From Leptolinea sp. HRD-7 (lineage in GTDB: Bacteria > Chloroflexota > Anaerolineae > Anaerolineales > Anaerolineaceae): 64,000 nt of DNA. Below are positions 9,211-19,405 of this stretch, one piece after another. The stretch is from NCBI GenBank assembly GCA_024363285.1, contig AP024710.1:372001-436000 (forward strand), in the 5' to 3' direction. Each line of letters opens with the position of its first letter. Positions within the stretch are counted from its first letter, which is position 1. The position numbers were made by a program, and so were the translations under genes. The notes beneath the pieces were generated by a model. The model saw only the letters and a program-made list of their open reading frames with translations. It ran no database searches and was not told the origin of the DNA.

Positions 9211-10302
9211 TTACTTCAGATCTTCGGCTTTGATGTAGCCAGAGTCGATCAATTCTTTCTGGTAGTTCTTGAGATCGATGCTGATCGGCACGAGCAGGTA
9301 GGAAGGAACAACTTTAACTTCGTTGTTATAAGTCTTGGTGTCGTTGATATCAACCTTCTCACCCTTGAGGGCCTGATCAACCATCTTGGCACATTGTTTG
9401 GCCAGTTCGCGGGTATCTTTGAAGACTGTGAAGGCCTGTTCGCCGGCGATCATGGCTTTGATGGAGGCAACTTCAGCATCCTGACCGGTGATCACGGGCC
9501 ACGGCTGATCTTTGGTGCCATAACCAACACCCTTGAGGGAGGAGATGATACCGCGGGAGAGGCCGTCGTACGGTGAAAGAACGGCATCAACACGTTTGTT
9601 GGTGTAGTTAGCAGACAGCAGGTTGTCCATGCGGGCCTGAGCTACAGCACCGTCCCAGCGAAGGGTGGAGACTTTGTCCATGCCCATCTGGCCAGAAACA
9701 ACAACCAGTTTCTTGCTGTCGATGTAGGGCTGCAGTACAGACATGGCGCCATCATAGAAGTAGAACGCGTTGGTGTCATCGGGTGAGCCACCGAACAGTT
9801 CGATATTGAAGGGGCCTTTGCCATCTTTCAGACCGAGGGCGTCGATGATCTGGGTACCCTGGATAACGCCGACTTTGAAGTTGTCGAAGGTGATGTAGTA
9901 GTCAACATCTTTGGTCTTGGTGATCAGGCGGTCGTAAGCCATTACGAGAACGCCTTTTTCCTTGGCTTTGGCGAGCACGTCAGAGAGGGTGCTGCCATCG
10001 ATGGCGGCGATGACCAGGACTTTGGCGCCTTTGGTAACCATGTTTTCGATCTGGGCGACCTGGTTGGGGATGTCATCTTCGGCGAACTGGAGGTCAGTCT
10101 TGTAACCCATTTCTTCGAAGACTTTGACCATGCTCTCACCATCAGAGATCCAGCGTTCTGATGATTTTGTCGGCATTGAAATGCCAACGAGCATGCCCTT
10201 GGTGTCCACGGCCGGAGCGGCGGGGGCAACTGTGGCGGCGCTGGTGAACAGCACAGAGACCAGCATGAGAACGGTGATCAAAAGCATTGATTTATTCTTC
10301 AT
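9211..10302 (-). CDS. chvE: Periplasmic-type sugar-binding protein (ChvE-like)
   Basis: 363 residues from the ATG at 10302, preceded by AGGAGAAAG. The first 25 or so residues form a Sec signal ([20 protein letters not shown]). I see no lipobox cysteine, which is odd for a solute-binding protein in a monoderm-like envelope. The mature part ([18 protein letters not shown] near the start, then [33 protein letters not shown] and [16 protein letters not shown]) fits Peripla_BP_4 proteins binding multiple monosaccharides. First transport gene after araA in the operon. Confidence 0.88.
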   Translation of the reverse strand: MKNKSMLLITVLMLVSVLFTSAATVAPAAPAVDTKGMLVGISMPTKSSERWISDGESMVKVFEEMGYKTDLQFAEDDIPNQVAQIENMVTKGAKVLVIAAIDGSTLSDVLAKAKEKGVLVMAYDRLITKTKDVDYYITFDNFKVGVIQGTQIIDALGLKDGKGPFNIELFGGSPDDTNAFYFYDGAMSVLQPYIDSKKLVVVSGQMGMDKVSTLRWDGAVAQARMDNLLSANYTNKRVDAVLSPYDGLSRGIISSLKGVGYGTKDQPWPVITGQDAEVASIKAMIAGEQAFTVFKDTRELAKQCAKMVDQALKGEKVDINDTKTYNNEVKVVPSYLLVPISIDLKNYQKELIDSGYIKAEDLK

Positions 10303-10376
10303 TACTCTTTCTCCTATCTGTTGATTGAATTGCGTTTTGCGGAACTGGCCCACCGTGGCCAGGTACCTACAACGTT

Positions 10377-11885
10377 TTATAACCCTCTCGCGAGAGAGTA
10401 ATACACGTGATTGAAACGAATCTCTTTTTTAAATTCCTCAATGTCGGTCTTCTCATTGATCAACAGGAATTCGACATCCGCCATATCAGCAAAATCGCGC
10501 ATCATTTCTGTGGTGACCACCTGGCTGAAACCGGAGTGATGCGCGCCGCCCGCGTAAATCCAGGCCGCCGCGGCTACTTTTAGATTGGGCTTGGGAATCC
10601 ATAACGCCTGGGCAACCGGCAATTTGGGCATGGGTTTTTCCACAGGGACCACTTCAACTTCATTGACAACCATGCGGAACCGCGTGCCAATGTCGATCAG
10701 GCTGGCAGCCAGAGCCGGGCCGGTTTTTGTGTCGAAGAGCAGGCGGGCTGGATCAGCCTTGCCCCCAATTCCCAGTGGATGGACCTGCAGCGAAGGTTTG
10801 TTGCTGGCAATCGAAGGGCATACTTCCAGCATGTGGGCGCCCAGCGCGTATGCCTGCCCGTCTTTGGGCATGTGATAGGTGTAGTCTTCCATGAATGACG
10901 TTCCGCCGTCATTCAAACCCATACCCATCACTTTCATCGTTCGGACCAATGCGGCCGTCTTCCAATCACCTTCAGCCCCAAAGCCGTAGCCGTCATTCAT
11001 CAAGCGTTGACAGGCCAGACCCGGCAGTTGATTGATGCCCCAGAGGTCTTCGAATGTTGTGGTAAATGCTTTGAAGTTACCGGCTTCCAGGAAGGCACGC
11101 ATACCAATTTCCAGTCGCGCAGCTTCGCGTAGCGTAGAAAAACTTCGGGTTTTCAACAGGTCTTGGGAGACCTGGTATTCATCCGTATATTGTGAGACCA
11201 ACGCGTCGACATCATTTTCAGAAACCTGGTCAACCACTTTTACCAGATCTCCAACACCGTAGCCATACACCGAATAGCCGAGCTGAATTTGAGCGCTGAC
11301 TTTGTTCCCCTCGGTAACCGCGACCTCGCGCATATTGTCACCAAATCGGGCAACACGCATATTCTGCGAATCTGCCCAACCGGCTGCCGCGCGTGCCCAG
11401 GCGCCGAGTTGTTGCTGCACATCCGCGTCCTGCCAGTGTCCTACAACTACCTTGCGGTTCAGGCGCATACGAGTGCCGATAAAACCGAACTCCCGGTCAC
11501 CATGAGCCGATTGGTTCAGGTTCATGAAATCCATGTCAATTTCTGACCAGGGGATCTCGCGATTGAACTGTGTATGCAAATGACAGAATGGTTTGTTTAA
11601 AGCTCTCAATCCAGCAATCCACATTTTGGCCGGCGAGAAGGTATGCATCCAGCAGATGATCCCTATACAGGCAGGCGCGTCATTTGCCGCCTTACAAACT
11701 GATAAAATTTCTTCCGGAGTGGTAACAACCGGTTTAGAGACAATCCGTACCGGAATATCACCGGCCGAATCAAGAGAATCTACAATGATCTTCGAATCCT
11801 CAGCCACCTGTGCCAGAGTTTTCGGGCCGTAAAGATGCTGGCTACCTGTAATGAACCACACTTCAAATTCTTTTAACGATTTCAT
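10377..11885 (-). CDS. araA: L-arabinose isomerase
   Basis: 502 residues, the usual length. The start [17 protein letters not shown] is diagnostic of AraA, which converts L-arabinose to L-ribulose using a divalent metal. The catalytic region [18 protein letters not shown] (about residues 325-342) and the C-terminal GAHHSGFS histidines are present. It is the promoter-proximal gene of an operon with the sugar ABC transporter. No araB or araD is seen in the window, so the pathway must be completed elsewhere. Control by the divergent LacI protein is indicated by the palindrome 84 bp upstream of the start. Confidence 0.96.
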   Translation of the reverse strand: MKSLKEFEVWFITGSQHLYGPKTLAQVAEDSKIIVDSLDSAGDIPVRIVSKPVVTTPEEILSVCKAANDAPACIGIICWMHTFSPAKMWIAGLRALNKPFCHLHTQFNREIPWSEIDMDFMNLNQSAHGDREFGFIGTRMRLNRKVVVGHWQDADVQQQLGAWARAAAGWADSQNMRVARFGDNMREVAVTEGNKVSAQIQLGYSVYGYGVGDLVKVVDQVSENDVDALVSQYTDEYQVSQDLLKTRSFSTLREAARLEIGMRAFLEAGNFKAFTTTFEDLWGINQLPGLACQRLMNDGYGFGAEGDWKTAALVRTMKVMGMGLNDGGTSFMEDYTYHMPKDGQAYALGAHMLEVCPSIASNKPSLQVHPLGIGGKADPARLLFDTKTGPALAASLIDIGTRFRMVVNEVEVVPVEKPMPKLPVAQALWIPKPNLKVAAAAWIYAGGAHHSGFSQVVTTEMMRDFADMADVEFLLINEKTDIEEFKKEIRFNHVYYSLARGL

Positions 11886-11968
11886 CGAGAATCCTTACAC
11901 CTGAGGATTGAGACGTATTGGCTGGAAGTACTGGTAAAAATTCGTTGGGTTCTGATAACAGGTCGAGA

Positions 11969-11990
11969 ATAACGTTATCGATAACGTTAT
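11969..11990. promoter_or_regulatory. LacI-type operator upstream of araA
   Basis: A perfect 22-bp palindrome with half-site ATAACGTTATC and the central CG typical of LacI/GalR operators. It contains overlapping shorter dyads (AACGTT, GATAACGTTATC). It lies 84 bp upstream of the araA start. Confidence 0.8.
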
Positions 11991-12209
11991 CGTTACCGGC
12001 TCATAATAGCTATTTTTTCGGCGAGAGTCAATTGGTTTTTAGGGAAAAATAGAAAAAAGTGATATTTGTTACTTTTTGTAAGTATTTTCATCCCAAACAT
12101 CAGTGATTTACACCACAACTTCAAAAAATTTTTAGAAAAATTTTTTTTAAACAGATAGAAGCGAATTTTTAAGGGCTTATATGGCTTGTATCATGTATTT
12201 ATCAAGTTT

Positions 12210-12234
12210 TTGACATTTGTTATCGATAACAAAT
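12210..12234 (+). promoter_or_regulatory. Second LacI-type operator and -35 box before the regulator gene
   Basis: A perfect 20-bp palindrome with half-site ATTTGTTATC occupies 12215-12234, sharing the GTTATC/GATAAC core of the araA operator. TTGACA at 12210-12215 abuts it as a -35 candidate; the -10 is weak. The two sites are about 245 bp apart, a distance that could allow DNA looping. They suggest the LacI protein controls both araA and itself. Confidence 0.7.
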
Positions 12235-12534
12235 AAGTGGATTTATCTTTCTGTTTTTGTTTACCACTTTTTAAATAATAATCACTATCTTCAAAAAAAC
12301 GTAAATAGTAATATCCAGATGGGTTCCCTGTGGCATTTGATTTTGTTCACCATCTCTGGTATCTTAGATAACATAATTCGCTCCTCCTACCCAAAAAGCC
12401 AATAGAAAAGGCTGATTTAATCTTATAATCCTTTGCTGTGATCAGAAATTTGTCCATGATTTTCAGGGCGGATAATACGATCCGGCAAATTACGAGACAG
12501 GGAGAAGGTACGGGCGCATTCAACCCGAGGTCTG
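12235..12534 (+). other. AT-rich leader region before the LacI gene
   Basis: About 300 bp between the operator and the regulator start codon. It is AT-rich with runs of A and T at 12275-12300 and has no convincing coding frame. TTATAAT at about 12423 could be a second, closer -10. The region from 11991 to 12209 is likewise AT-rich and holds nothing I can assign. Confidence 0.4.
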
Positions 12535-13575
12535 ATGGCAATACCTACGCGCTCAAAAATCACAATAAAAGATGTTGCCCGTGCCTGCGGTGTTTCCACA
12601 CAGACGATCTCTCGGGTATTAAATGACCGCAAAGATGTCTCGCGCGAAACCCGCGAGAAAATTCTCGCGGTGATGCAAGAGATGGATTATCAACCCAGCG
12701 CGCTGGCTCGTTCAATGCGCCAAACCTCGAGAACTATCGGGGTGATCAATGCGGAAATGCAATCCATCGGAATTTCGGCCACATTAAATGCCATTACCCA
12801 GGTTTCGGAGAAATACGGCTATAGCCTGATCTTGAAAGAACTACCTTCGTTTGAAACAGAAGATTTACGCTCATTTATTCAGTCGCTTTCGGCTCATCAG
12901 GTTCAGGGAATCATTTACGCCGCGCCTGAAGTGGGTGATACCTGGAAGAAAGTACAGGCAAACATTACAGATAGTGTTCCCCCCATGGTCTTCCTGAAAG
13001 GGAATCCCGCCTCTGCGCCGATCACCATTTCTGCCGACAACTATGGCGGCGCGTATTCCGTAACACGCCATCTGGTGGAACAGGGATATCGTCATATTGC
13101 TCATATCAGCGGTCCACTGGAATGGTGGGAAGCCCGTGAGCGTAAACGCGCCTGGGCAAGAGCTTTGGTGGATGCCGGAAGGCCTGTTCCGGAAGAAGCT
13201 GTATCCAGTGGTGATTGGTCATGCGATAGCGGCGCGGCCGCGTTCGAGGTTCTTCTCAAAAAATATCCCGAAGTTGACGCTGTTTTTGTGGGCAATGATC
13301 AGATGGCGCTCGGGGTTCTTAAAATCGCCTGGGACCGGGGTATTCCGGTTCCCAACAGTCTGGGTGTGGCTGGCTTCGATGATATCGACGAATCCAGATA
13401 TTTCATTCCATCACTGACCACCGTTCGGCAGAATTTTGCCCGCCTGGGTGAGATGGCCGTGCGGAAACTGGTCTCGTTGAATTCAACTCGAAACAAAGAT
13501 ATTGAAGTGACCAACGATGCCATCATTCTGCCCACCGAATTGATCGTGCGCCAGTCCACCCGCCGTCCCGGTTGA
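12535..13575 (+). CDS. LacI family transcriptional regulator of the arabinose locus
   Basis: 346 residues; the start at 12535 has GAGG eight bases upstream. The N-terminal LacI HTH is clear: ITIKDVARACGVSTQTISRV, then LNDRKDVSRETREKIL and the hinge helix YQPSALARSMR. The sugar-binding core follows (RTIGVINAEM, VFLKGNPASAPITISADNYG, AVFVGNDQMALGVLKIA, GVAGFDDIDESRYFIPSLTT). Divergent from araA and flanked by two matching palindromes, it probably represses the arabinose operon until the sugar or a derivative binds. The effector is inferred from context. Confidence 0.9.
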   Translation: MAIPTRSKITIKDVARACGVSTQTISRVLNDRKDVSRETREKILAVMQEMDYQPSALARSMRQTSRTIGVINAEMQSIGISATLNAITQVSEKYGYSLILKELPSFETEDLRSFIQSLSAHQVQGIIYAAPEVGDTWKKVQANITDSVPPMVFLKGNPASAPITISADNYGGAYSVTRHLVEQGYRHIAHISGPLEWWEARERKRAWARALVDAGRPVPEEAVSSGDWSCDSGAAAFEVLLKKYPEVDAVFVGNDQMALGVLKIAWDRGIPVPNSLGVAGFDDIDESRYFIPSLTTVRQNFARLGEMAVRKLVSLNSTRNKDIEVTNDAIILPTELIVRQSTRRPG

Positions 13576-13630
13576 ACGCCTCTTTCCAAGGGTGGTTAAT
13601 CATCGCGTGATAAAATCACCCGGATAATTC

Positions 13631-14785
13631 ATGTTAAAACGCGAACCTGACCGAATTCTTCTGGCTGCGGCCGTACTACTCTATTTCCCGTTTGTATTCA
13701 TGGGGTATGGCTCAGACGTGGATACCTATGGTGTATTGCAGACCGGACGTCATTTCGCGCAAACATGGGATTACGTTCCCTCCCGTGGGCCGGGTTTCTT
13801 TGTATTTGAAACCATTATGTTCATCCTGGACCAGATCGGCGGCAGTTTTCTCACCAATCTGGCTGTGATGGTGATGGCAGTGATAGTGCTGTATGGTTTC
13901 ATGCGCCTGTGTCGCGAATATGCCGTCCCGAATTACCACTGGTTGTGTGCCGCATTGATGATCCACCCGTTCTTCTGGGCAAATGCCGCCTGCACCATGG
14001 ATTATCTGATGGCACTGGGTTTTGTGTTTATCGGAATGATTCAGATCCGGCGGAAACACTATTTCACGGCAGGCGCGGCTTTTGCGCTGGGCGCCGGTAC
14101 GCGGTTGACTATCGCCCTGCTGGCCGGGTGCTTCTTGCTCTGGCAATTTTCTATTGAGCCAGCCTGCCGAAAAAAAATAGTGCAGGCCGGGCTGGTTTTC
14201 GGTCTATTCACGGTAATTTTTTATCTTCCACCGGCTCATTTTTCCCAATGGACCACCCGGTTTCTGGTGGCCACGGTCGGCGGAGTTGAGTACTGGTCAC
14301 CTTTACTACGCTTTGGCCGCTGGGGGTATAAAAACCTGATGTTCTGGTCAATACCGGGTTTCCTGTTGATCTTCGGCATTTTTATTACACGGTCAGTGAA
14401 GACACGGTTTCGGTTCCTGCTGAAATATCAAGGACTTCCCGCCTTCGCTCTGACCACCGCGCTTCTCTATGAACTTTTTTATCTCGGCATTCCCACAGAG
14501 CCATCGTACCTCATCCCGACTATTCCCCTGGTGTTGATCGCATTCGGCGTTTCGGTTGAACATGTTTCCTGTCCAATCAAAACACTGACAGGCATCTTGC
14601 TGGTCAGCGCTTTTTTCAACCTCAACATCGCGCAGCCTGACCTGTTGAACCGCGCGACTTCCGCCCGATACGGTCTATGGCTCGAACCCGGTCACCTGGT
14701 GCAGTTGACTGTTGAACGTCTGAATTATCAGACATGTAACAGACCGGCGTGCAATGTAAGTCATGGACCCATACCAGGTTTATAG
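13631..14785 (+). CDS. Polytopic membrane protein, GT-C glycosyltransferase-like
   Basis: 384 residues with about nine to ten membrane segments. The first extracytoplasmic loop carries GYGSDVDTYGVLQTGRHF, an acidic loop in the position where GT-C glycosyltransferases place their catalytic acidic residues. I see no other family signature. It is followed 52 nt later by a clearer GT39-like gene, so the two may work on the same lipid-linked sugar or envelope glycan. The GT-C call is tentative; the membrane topology is secure. Confidence 0.5.
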   Translation: MLKREPDRILLAAAVLLYFPFVFMGYGSDVDTYGVLQTGRHFAQTWDYVPSRGPGFFVFETIMFILDQIGGSFLTNLAVMVMAVIVLYGFMRLCREYAVPNYHWLCAALMIHPFFWANAACTMDYLMALGFVFIGMIQIRRKHYFTAGAAFALGAGTRLTIALLAGCFLLWQFSIEPACRKKIVQAGLVFGLFTVIFYLPPAHFSQWTTRFLVATVGGVEYWSPLLRFGRWGYKNLMFWSIPGFLLIFGIFITRSVKTRFRFLLKYQGLPAFALTTALLYELFYLGIPTEPSYLIPTIPLVLIAFGVSVEHVSCPIKTLTGILLVSAFFNLNIAQPDLLNRATSARYGLWLEPGHLVQLTVERLNYQTCNRPACNVSHGPIPGL

Positions 14786-14837
14786 AGGGCTATAATCTTT
14801 TCATACAGAAACAACCGGCAGAAATCCAAGGGTGATT

Positions 14838-16400
14838 ATGACTGTTCATGCGGAAAATTCAACCGGCAAGGCAGAAAAATTGATTGTCGCGGCTCTGCTC
14901 ATGATGGGGCTGTTTGCCGCAATTTATTTCCGGTTTTACAATCTGCGGCAATCCCCCGGCTGGTACAGCGATGAGGGGAATCCAATTGATTTGGCAGAGA
15001 ATTGGTTGCAAGGAAAATGGGAAAATTATGGCGTTGACGGTGCCCCATACAGTCAAAGACCTCCGATGTTTATGTATACGATCTCGGCGGCAATGCGGGT
15101 ATTTGGCGTGGATATCCTTGTCTCGCGTGCCGTTAGCGCCGTGGCTAATCTGGTTTGTCTGCTTTTGATTGGCTGGATCACGTGGATAGTTCTGGGGAAA
15201 AATGAAGGAGTCCTCACCCTATGGATCGCCGGAATCGCTCCCTGGATTGTTATGTATGGGCGTTTCGGGTTGACCTACAACCTGATGGCACCTTTTTTTC
15301 TTTTTTCACTTATTTCCGCCTACTTTTATTCCAGGCAGGAATCCCGCCGGTGGCTGATTAGTTCCGCCATATTTTCTGCTTTAGCATTTTCAACTGATTA
15401 CCTAGGGATAATTTGTGGGATAACCGCTGGCCTCTTGATCCTTGCCAAACGGCCCAGAGATATTGGTCCATTTAGCCTGATTTTCACCGGATCAGTTGTC
15501 ATGATTTTGCTCCCGGTTTTATTTATGAACCCCGGCGCGTTGACCACGGACGTACTGTCAATTTTTACCCAGCGCGGAAGTGTTCAATCCTCTCCTTTTT
15601 CATTGCTCAGCATCATTATCAACTATTCCGAGCTCTTACGAAGAGAAAGCTGGATTTTGGTCGGAATATGCGGCCTATTCCTGATCTCTGACACCCACCT
15701 CCGGAATATTCTGTTAATGGCTGTTGGATTGACCATAGTTATTGTCACGCGGGCTTATACGCCCGTCGGCAGCGGACTTCATTATCTAATGCACCTGTTT
15801 CCGATCTTTGCTCTTGGTCTGTCAGTTTTTATTTTAAATGCTTACAAATTCATAAAACAAGTAGTATTGACATCTATTCAGGAGCATACAAACAGGTTCC
15901 CGGCTGCTACAAGGCTGATTTCAACTCTGATATCGGTTATGGTCATCTTCTCGCCGATCGCTTGGATGTTCTTAAGTTCTTTCTCAATGGTGGCATACAA
16001 CGCGGATTATCTTTTTACTGGCAATGATGACCTGCTGTTGGTCAAGGCACAAGATGCGAGCCGTGTGCAGGAATTTATTTCGTCACATATAGCTCCCAAT
16101 GATCGGGTTATTGGTTCACCCGCCCTTCTTTGGGGCTTCCCCTCTATGAATAGGGCTGATTTCTTGACCGCCCTTTCCTTCGATGGTTACCAACCAACAA
16201 ATTATCCACCTGTGGATAGTAGACGATTCAAAAATGCAATTTCTCTTAATAACGCCCGGTATGTCATTCTGGATCCTCTGGCGGAGGAATTCGCGCCAAA
16301 GGTGCTACCGGGCATGCAGGCCTGGCTCGATAAAATTCATACTTGGCCGGTGGTGTTCGAAGCCGGCGAAATTCGGGTATACGAACAAAAGGCTGACTAG
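14838..16400 (+). CDS. GT39-like membrane glycosyltransferase (PMT_2 type)
   Basis: 520 residues from the ATG at 14838; a GTG two codons upstream is an alternative. About eleven membrane segments. The first loop has the catalytic-type SPGWYSDEGNPIDLAENW near residues 36-53, followed by SQRPPMFMYTISAAMRVFG, matching the DxE and substrate loop of the ArnT/PMT superfamily. These enzymes move a sugar from a polyprenyl phosphate donor to an acceptor outside the membrane. A soluble C-terminal domain of about 120 residues follows. Donor and acceptor cannot be read. Confidence 0.7.
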   Translation: MTVHAENSTGKAEKLIVAALLMMGLFAAIYFRFYNLRQSPGWYSDEGNPIDLAENWLQGKWENYGVDGAPYSQRPPMFMYTISAAMRVFGVDILVSRAVSAVANLVCLLLIGWITWIVLGKNEGVLTLWIAGIAPWIVMYGRFGLTYNLMAPFFLFSLISAYFYSRQESRRWLISSAIFSALAFSTDYLGIICGITAGLLILAKRPRDIGPFSLIFTGSVVMILLPVLFMNPGALTTDVLSIFTQRGSVQSSPFSLLSIIINYSELLRRESWILVGICGLFLISDTHLRNILLMAVGLTIVIVTRAYTPVGSGLHYLMHLFPIFALGLSVFILNAYKFIKQVVLTSIQEHTNRFPAATRLISTLISVMVIFSPIAWMFLSSFSMVAYNADYLFTGNDDLLLVKAQDASRVQEFISSHIAPNDRVIGSPALLWGFPSMNRADFLTALSFDGYQPTNYPPVDSRRFKNAISLNNARYVILDPLAEEFAPKVLPGMQAWLDKIHTWPVVFEAGEIRVYEQKAD

Positions 16401-16463
16401 AGAGCACAGTCCGGCTATATCGGTTAAAATTTGAAGGATAAATCGAATACCCCGAGGCTTGGA

Positions 16464-17144
16464 ATGACACAGAATAGAACTGACAAACGCAAAAACAGAG
16501 CCCAGGCGAAGAAAAAAGCAGAGCAGCGTATCCGGGTTATTGCCGGAATCGTTGTATTGCTGGTAATTATCGGCATTATCTGGGCAATTGTCTCTTCACA
16601 AAAATCAGCGATTTCAACGCAGACCGCGTCCAACGCGGGCAAGTATTCCGCCTACCCCGCGATGACCATCGATAAAGCGAAAAAGTACACCGCCACATTC
16701 AAGCTGGCGAAAGGCGGTGAATTTAAAGCAGAGTTGTACCCTGATAAAGCGCCAAAAACCGTCAACAGTTTTGTCTTTTTAGCCCGAGAAAAATACTTTG
16801 ACGGCACTACCTTCCATCGTGTGCTCGAAGGCTTCATGGCCCAGGGCGGCGATCCCACGGGTACGGGAATGGGCGGTCCCGGTTACCAGTTCGAAAATGA
16901 AGACAGCGATCTAAAATTTGATAAACCGGGTGTATTGGCCATGGCTAACGCAGGGCGAGATACCAATGGAAGCCAGTTTTTCATAACTTTTGTCCCCACA
17001 CCGCAGTTAGATGGAGGTTATACCATATTTGGTCAGGTGACTGAAGGAATGGATGTGGTCAATGGTATTACCCGCCGCGACCCGCAGACCAATCCGGGTT
17101 TTACCGGTGACGTGATCGAAAGCGTCACCATCACGGAAAAATAA
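16464..17144 (+). CDS. Membrane-anchored cyclophilin-type peptidyl-prolyl isomerase
   Basis: 226 residues from the ATG at 16464, with GAGG upstream; a TTG at 16431 in frame lacks a good ribosome site. A basic N-terminus (KRKNRAQAKKKAEQR) precedes one membrane segment (about 24-45), then the cyclophilin domain: PKTVNSFVFLAREKYFDGTT, FHRVLEGFMAQGGDPTGTG, GVLAMANAGRDTNGSQFFIT and LDGGYTIFGQV. The active-site Arg in FHRV and the FMAQ motif are intact. Probably a protein-folding helper on the outer face of the membrane. The next gene starts 1 nt after its stop. Confidence 0.92.
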   Translation: MTQNRTDKRKNRAQAKKKAEQRIRVIAGIVVLLVIIGIIWAIVSSQKSAISTQTASNAGKYSAYPAMTIDKAKKYTATFKLAKGGEFKAELYPDKAPKTVNSFVFLAREKYFDGTTFHRVLEGFMAQGGDPTGTGMGGPGYQFENEDSDLKFDKPGVLAMANAGRDTNGSQFFITFVPTPQLDGGYTIFGQVTEGMDVVNGITRRDPQTNPGFTGDVIESVTITEK

Positions 17145-17145
17145 G

Positions 17146-17709
17146 ATGGCAAAAAAGTCACCCGAAACATACTCTCTGGCTTCCATCAGTTTAAAGGCAG
17201 TTCTGGTGCATACGGTCACTTATTTTGTGATCGGTTTCATTAGCTTTAGCATCTTCGACTACTCAGCCCGATATGCCGACCCGATGTTGGGTAACTATAT
17301 GCGGCAGACAACTCATCCTCTGGTTGCAGCCGGGCCAATGTTCCAGATATTCCGAGGTTTACTATTCGGATTGGTATTCTTTTTATTGCGGGATATTTAT
17401 TTCAAAAAGAATGGCTGGCTGTCCATCTGGGTAACGCTGCTCATTGTGGGCATTATTTCAACATTTGGTCCATCACCCAGCTCGTTTGAGGGGTTACTCT
17501 ATACGAATGTACCCATTTATTTCCACCTTATCGGATTGCCTGAAGTGGTCGTTCAGTCGTTCCTGTTGGCGTATCTCACCCATTTCTGGGTGATCCACCC
17601 CGAAAAGAAATGGCTTTCCTGGTTATTTGGAATAGCATTCGGTTTTGTTGTCATAATGTCTACAATGGGGATCCTGGCCGCTTTAAGTATTCTCAAAGTT
17701 CCCGCCTGA
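17146..17709 (+). CDS. Small integral membrane protein, unknown function
   Basis: 187 residues with about five hydrophobic segments and no motif that I recognise. It begins 1 nt after the cyclophilin stop, so it is co-transcribed and perhaps translationally coupled with it. No function is proposed. Confidence 0.65.
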   Translation: MAKKSPETYSLASISLKAVLVHTVTYFVIGFISFSIFDYSARYADPMLGNYMRQTTHPLVAAGPMFQIFRGLLFGLVFFLLRDIYFKKNGWLSIWVTLLIVGIISTFGPSPSSFEGLLYTNVPIYFHLIGLPEVVVQSFLLAYLTHFWVIHPEKKWLSWLFGIAFGFVVIMSTMGILAALSILKVPA

Positions 17710-17742
17710 TCCTGTTCTAACCGGAGAATGAAGGGGTGTTCT

Positions 17743-18048
17743 ATGAAGATTTTGGCTCTAGAAGTTGAAAACTACCCGGTTGTTTGGAATGAAATTGAAC
17801 CCGCTTTGCTTCAGTCAGAGGCAAAGCGGGTATACGAATTGGAACAACAAAATTTGATCCGGCAAATCTATTTTCGGGCAGATACCCAAAGTGCCGTTAT
17901 CGAATGGGAAGCCGAAAGTGTTAAAGAAGTCGTCGTCCTACTCGCCGATTTTCCACTGGTAAAAGCCGGTTTGATCCACTTTGATGTAATACCTTTGATG
18001 CCATATACTGGTTTTTCCCGGCTTTTTGGGAAATTTTTATATCTTTAA
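17743..18048 (+). CDS. Small protein, YCII/muconolactone-isomerase-like fold
   Basis: 101 residues from the ATG at 17743, which has AAGGGG seven bases upstream; an in-frame ATG at 17728 is a weaker alternative. The pattern AKRVYELEQQNLIRQIYF, then SAVIEWEAESVKEVVVLL and LVKAGLIHFDVIPLMPY, is that of the dimeric alpha/beta-barrel superfamily in which a short ferredoxin-like fold forms dimers. Members include small-molecule isomerases and proteins of unknown role. No catalytic residue can be named. Confidence 0.55.
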   Translation: MKILALEVENYPVVWNEIEPALLQSEAKRVYELEQQNLIRQIYFRADTQSAVIEWEAESVKEVVVLLADFPLVKAGLIHFDVIPLMPYTGFSRLFGKFLYL

Positions 18049-18088
18049 CCATGATTGGGAAGGATAATTAATTAAACCCCCTCCAATT

Positions 18089-19255
18089 ATGGATACTATT
18101 CTCACTCTTGATATAAAAACGATTTTCTTCACCCAGGTCACGATAAATCTTTTCCTTGGCCTGGCATTATGGTTTTCATCACTCGGCCGGTACCAGAAGG
18201 GGTTGAATTATTTTATCGGGTTATTTATTGCTCAATCTGTAACGCAGTTTTTATATATTTTTCGCGGCATACTGCCTGACCTGGTGACGATTGTGCTGGC
18301 TAACGTCCTGTTGATCGGGTCCTATAATCTGGGATACCTGGGGTATTGTCAGTTTTTTAATCGGAAAGTAAATAAATGGTTTGTAATACTTCCAATTGCG
18401 ATCATTCTGGTAGTTTTTTCCGTTTATATAGACAACTTCACTGTGCGAGCTATAACCCTTGGTCTGGTCTCAGCCGCGCAGTACCTTATCCAGTTTGTGA
18501 TGGTCTTGTCAATCAAAGAAAACGCGGTTAGACGCTCAAAACCGATCCTGCTCTTCGGTTATGGATTGATTATTGTACTTTTCACGGCTAGAGCGGTTTT
18601 TATTTTATCAAATCCCGGTGGGATTAGATCTCTTCTTGACCCCATGTGGTTGAACACGTTGACATTGTTCGCGTCAATTCCAAGCATCCTCTTTATCGCT
18701 CTGGGAGTTTTGTTATTGATTTCAGACCGCCTTCTGGAAGAAAACCGTGAACTGGCTACCCGTGATTCTCTGACCCATATATTCAACCGCCGGACCTTTT
18801 CTGATCTGGCGGTTCGCGAACTGGCCCGGGCACAACGCAATAACCACGAAACATCGTTGTTGATGCTGGATATTGATCATTTCAAGGTGGTCAATGATAC
18901 ATTCGGCCATCCCGCCGGTGATCAAGCCTTGATCCACCTCGTGAAGATAATGAAAGAAACCGTTCGGATGCAGGACCTGTACGGACGCTGGGGAGGAGAA
19001 GAATTTGTCATTTTACTGGCCGAAACTGACTCGGAGGAAGCCCGTCAGATCGCGGAACGACTTCGGCAGAGGATTGCCGATAGTACCCTGGTCATCAACA
19101 ATCAGACCATCAAAATGACAGTCAGTATCGGAATCGCCACTGTGACAGGCTCAAATAGCCCCAGATTGGAGTGCATGCTCGAACAGGCAGATAAAGCCAT
19201 GTATGACGCCAAACACGCCGGCCGGAACTGTGTGAAGATAGCGCCAGTTAATTAG
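18089..19255 (+). CDS. Membrane-bound diguanylate cyclase (GGDEF)
   Basis: 388 residues. About seven membrane segments fill residues 1-215 and act as an unrecognised sensor module. The GGDEF domain follows: DSLTHIFNRRTFSDL, then SLLMLDIDHFKVVNDTFGH and the active-site GGEEF at residues 302-306. The inhibitory I-site RMQD (293-296) lies five residues before it, so product feedback is expected. The enzyme makes cyclic di-GMP from two GTP at the inner face of the membrane. No EAL domain is fused and no c-di-GMP effector is obvious nearby. Confidence 0.92.
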   Translation: MDTILTLDIKTIFFTQVTINLFLGLALWFSSLGRYQKGLNYFIGLFIAQSVTQFLYIFRGILPDLVTIVLANVLLIGSYNLGYLGYCQFFNRKVNKWFVILPIAIILVVFSVYIDNFTVRAITLGLVSAAQYLIQFVMVLSIKENAVRRSKPILLFGYGLIIVLFTARAVFILSNPGGIRSLLDPMWLNTLTLFASIPSILFIALGVLLLISDRLLEENRELATRDSLTHIFNRRTFSDLAVRELARAQRNNHETSLLMLDIDHFKVVNDTFGHPAGDQALIHLVKIMKETVRMQDLYGRWGGEEFVILLAETDSEEARQIAERLRQRIADSTLVINNQTIKMTVSIGIATVTGSNSPRLECMLEQADKAMYDAKHAGRNCVKIAPVN

Positions 19256-19405
19256 GATAATCACCTCGTATTCAATACCCCCCGGGCAGTAACTCATTCA
19301 TCATTAATCTTTGATCGAAATTTTTTATCGCCGGTCTTTGTTGACTGGAACTACGACCGGTATAATCAATATTGATTAAAAATTCGAACACCATGGAGTG
19401 ATTCC

